Source: Durusdinium trenchii
Taxonomy: Eukaryota; Sar; Dinophyceae; Suessiales; Symbiodiniaceae
Direction of reading: 5' to 3'
Assembly: GCA_963970005.1 (NCBI GenBank)
Contig: CAXAMN010001248.1
Location: 283,586-347,585, forward strand
Length of the DNA stretch: 64,000 nucleotides
In this document: piece by piece, positions 63,091-64,000 of the stretch
How positions within the stretch are numbered: position 1 is the first letter of the stretch
How the letters are laid out: every line of letters starts with the position of its first letter
Notes under the pieces: generated by a model
Told to the model about the DNA's origin: nothing
Databases searched by the model: none
The model's input: the letters and a program-made list of their open reading frames with translations, nothing else
Program-made: the position numbers and the translations under genes

Positions 63091-63199
63091 CAACGTGCCC
63101 ACCAGGGGTAGCCACCCCCTTCCGCAAAACTACCCTCTTCCTGCCTACGATGGTTTTGTGAAGCACCTCGGTTCAAATCCACCCTGTAGCTTGGTGGGA

Positions 63200-63480
63200 C
63201 TGGATTTGTGCCAAAGCTTTTCTTTGCTGTGGTGTTGCTGCTGCTGTTGCTGCTGGTGCTTTGCTGCTGCTTCTGCTGCTGCTGTTGCCGCTGGTACTTG
63301 GTGCTGCTGCTTGGCTGTTGCTTTCCTACTGCTTTGCTGGTGCTTGAGTTGCTGCTGATGCTGCTGCTGCGAGTGTCCCTGGTTGGATACTGCTGCGGCC
63401 GCTGGTTTGCTGCTGTTTTGCGTGTGTTGTTGTTCATGCTGCTGCTGTTCTCCTGTGGCTGCTGGTTTGTAGCTGCCTGA
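63200..63480. repeat. CTG/GCT triplet-rich tract
   Basis: Dense GCTGCTGTTGCTGCTGGTGC-type sequence. Open in several frames on both strands (poly-Leu/Cys forward, poly-Gln reverse), as expected of triplet-biased DNA; no domain supports a gene. Confidence 0.7.
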
Positions 63481-63565
63481 AAGGTGATCCGCCTGTGGCT
63501 GCTGGTTGTGGGTTGACCCACGACCCCTAGGGGGGGGGGCGGGGGTTATTGGAGCCTCGAGAAGG

Positions 63566-64000
63566 TCACTTTTCGTGGCAGGTGCAAGGAATCGGAGACT
63601 TTGCAAATTTCGTGGCAGGCGCAGTGTTTTGTGGACGTTGCAAAAACGTTGGCAGGCGTGTGTCATTCGCAGGATTGCGTTTCACATGGCAGGCGCAGGG
63701 AATCCGCACCATGGATGCGATATTTTGAGGTGAAGCGGCTGAATTCGTGAGAGGGGTCGCATTTTTGGAATTTGAACTTGAGGATGCTTTTGCGTGGCCA
63801 GTGCAGCATTTCGTATGACCTGCAGGCATGATTTCGTGGCAGGCGCAGCATTTCTGAAACGCAGTTGAAAATTTGCGAAAGCCTCGTGCAATTTGCTCAT
63901 TTTGGATCTCCGATGTGCAGATTTCGTGGCAGGCGCAGCACTTTGTGAATCTGGATGTGCAGATTTCGTGGCAGGCGCAGCACTTTGTGAATCTCGATGT
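63566..64000 (-). repeat. Minisatellite TTTCGTGGCAGGCGCAG, open on the reverse strand
   Basis: The word ATTTCGTGGCAGGCGCAG recurs at about 63608, 63831, 63921 and 63963, with weaker forms between. The last two units are tandem with a 42-bp period and the array runs off the window. The reverse strand is open from the window edge to a stop at 63566, about 145 codons, with repeated KCCACHEICTS-type units that become irregular inward. I recall similar CHE or APATKSD strings in predicted Symbiodiniaceae proteins, from memory only. It may be a translated repeat domain or just a 42-bp (multiple of three) satellite. Confidence 0.6.

Noticed and set aside
63027..63666. Reverse-strand glutamine-rich frames
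   Set aside because: They are produced by the CTG/GCT triplet tract. Two overlapping frames are equally long, as expected of low-complexity DNA.
63566..64000. Possible CRISPR-like array
   Set aside because: Units are irregular, spacers are themselves related, and the context is a eukaryotic nuclear locus.

Overview
The window looks like nuclear DNA of a dinoflagellate, most likely a Symbiodiniaceae-type species. The reasons are very small exons (26-138 nt) in one direction over tens of kb, introns that begin GC, GT or GA and always end AG (usually AG|G), head-to-tail gene duplication, and many short palindromic and minisatellite repeats. No bacterial, organellar or viral gene organisation was seen. 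The species cannot be named from sequence alone.

One gene family explains almost all the coding signal: a 12-TM Patched/NPC1-type RND protein with a sterol-sensing domain. Gene A runs from base 27 (its 5' exons lie upstream of the window) to a stop at 33011 in 45 assembled exons, about 980 codons. Gene B is a second copy on the same strand, from a putative start at 39358 to at least about 62726. It repeats exons 1-31 in the same order and phase and also supplies the N-terminus and TM1 exons. Exon A1 and exon B1 are 41.2 kb apart. The exons were assembled by matching the two copies to each other, by phase continuity and by family motifs: LGVDDAFVL in TM4, GLAVDYAAH in TM10, FSESYVFR before TM12.

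Layout: 27-14404 first luminal loop of A; 15195-19438 its sterol-sensing domain; 19772-22121 Cys-rich linker and TM7; 22208-27124 second loop; 28719-33011 TM8-TM12. 33012-39357 is intergenic with a 488-bp foldback element. 39358-62726 is gene B in the same order, with a broken intronless reading frame lodged in its intron 27. 62870-64000 is repeat DNA.

The most interesting signals come from comparing the copies. The donor dinucleotide differs in 12 of 29 shared introns. Two introns are present in only one copy each. A palindromic element sits in intron 26 of both copies. Several hairpin families recur in introns of both genes. Introns not listed separately below gave me no recognisable feature. 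All exon edges are inferred without transcripts; those after exon 30 rest on one copy only.
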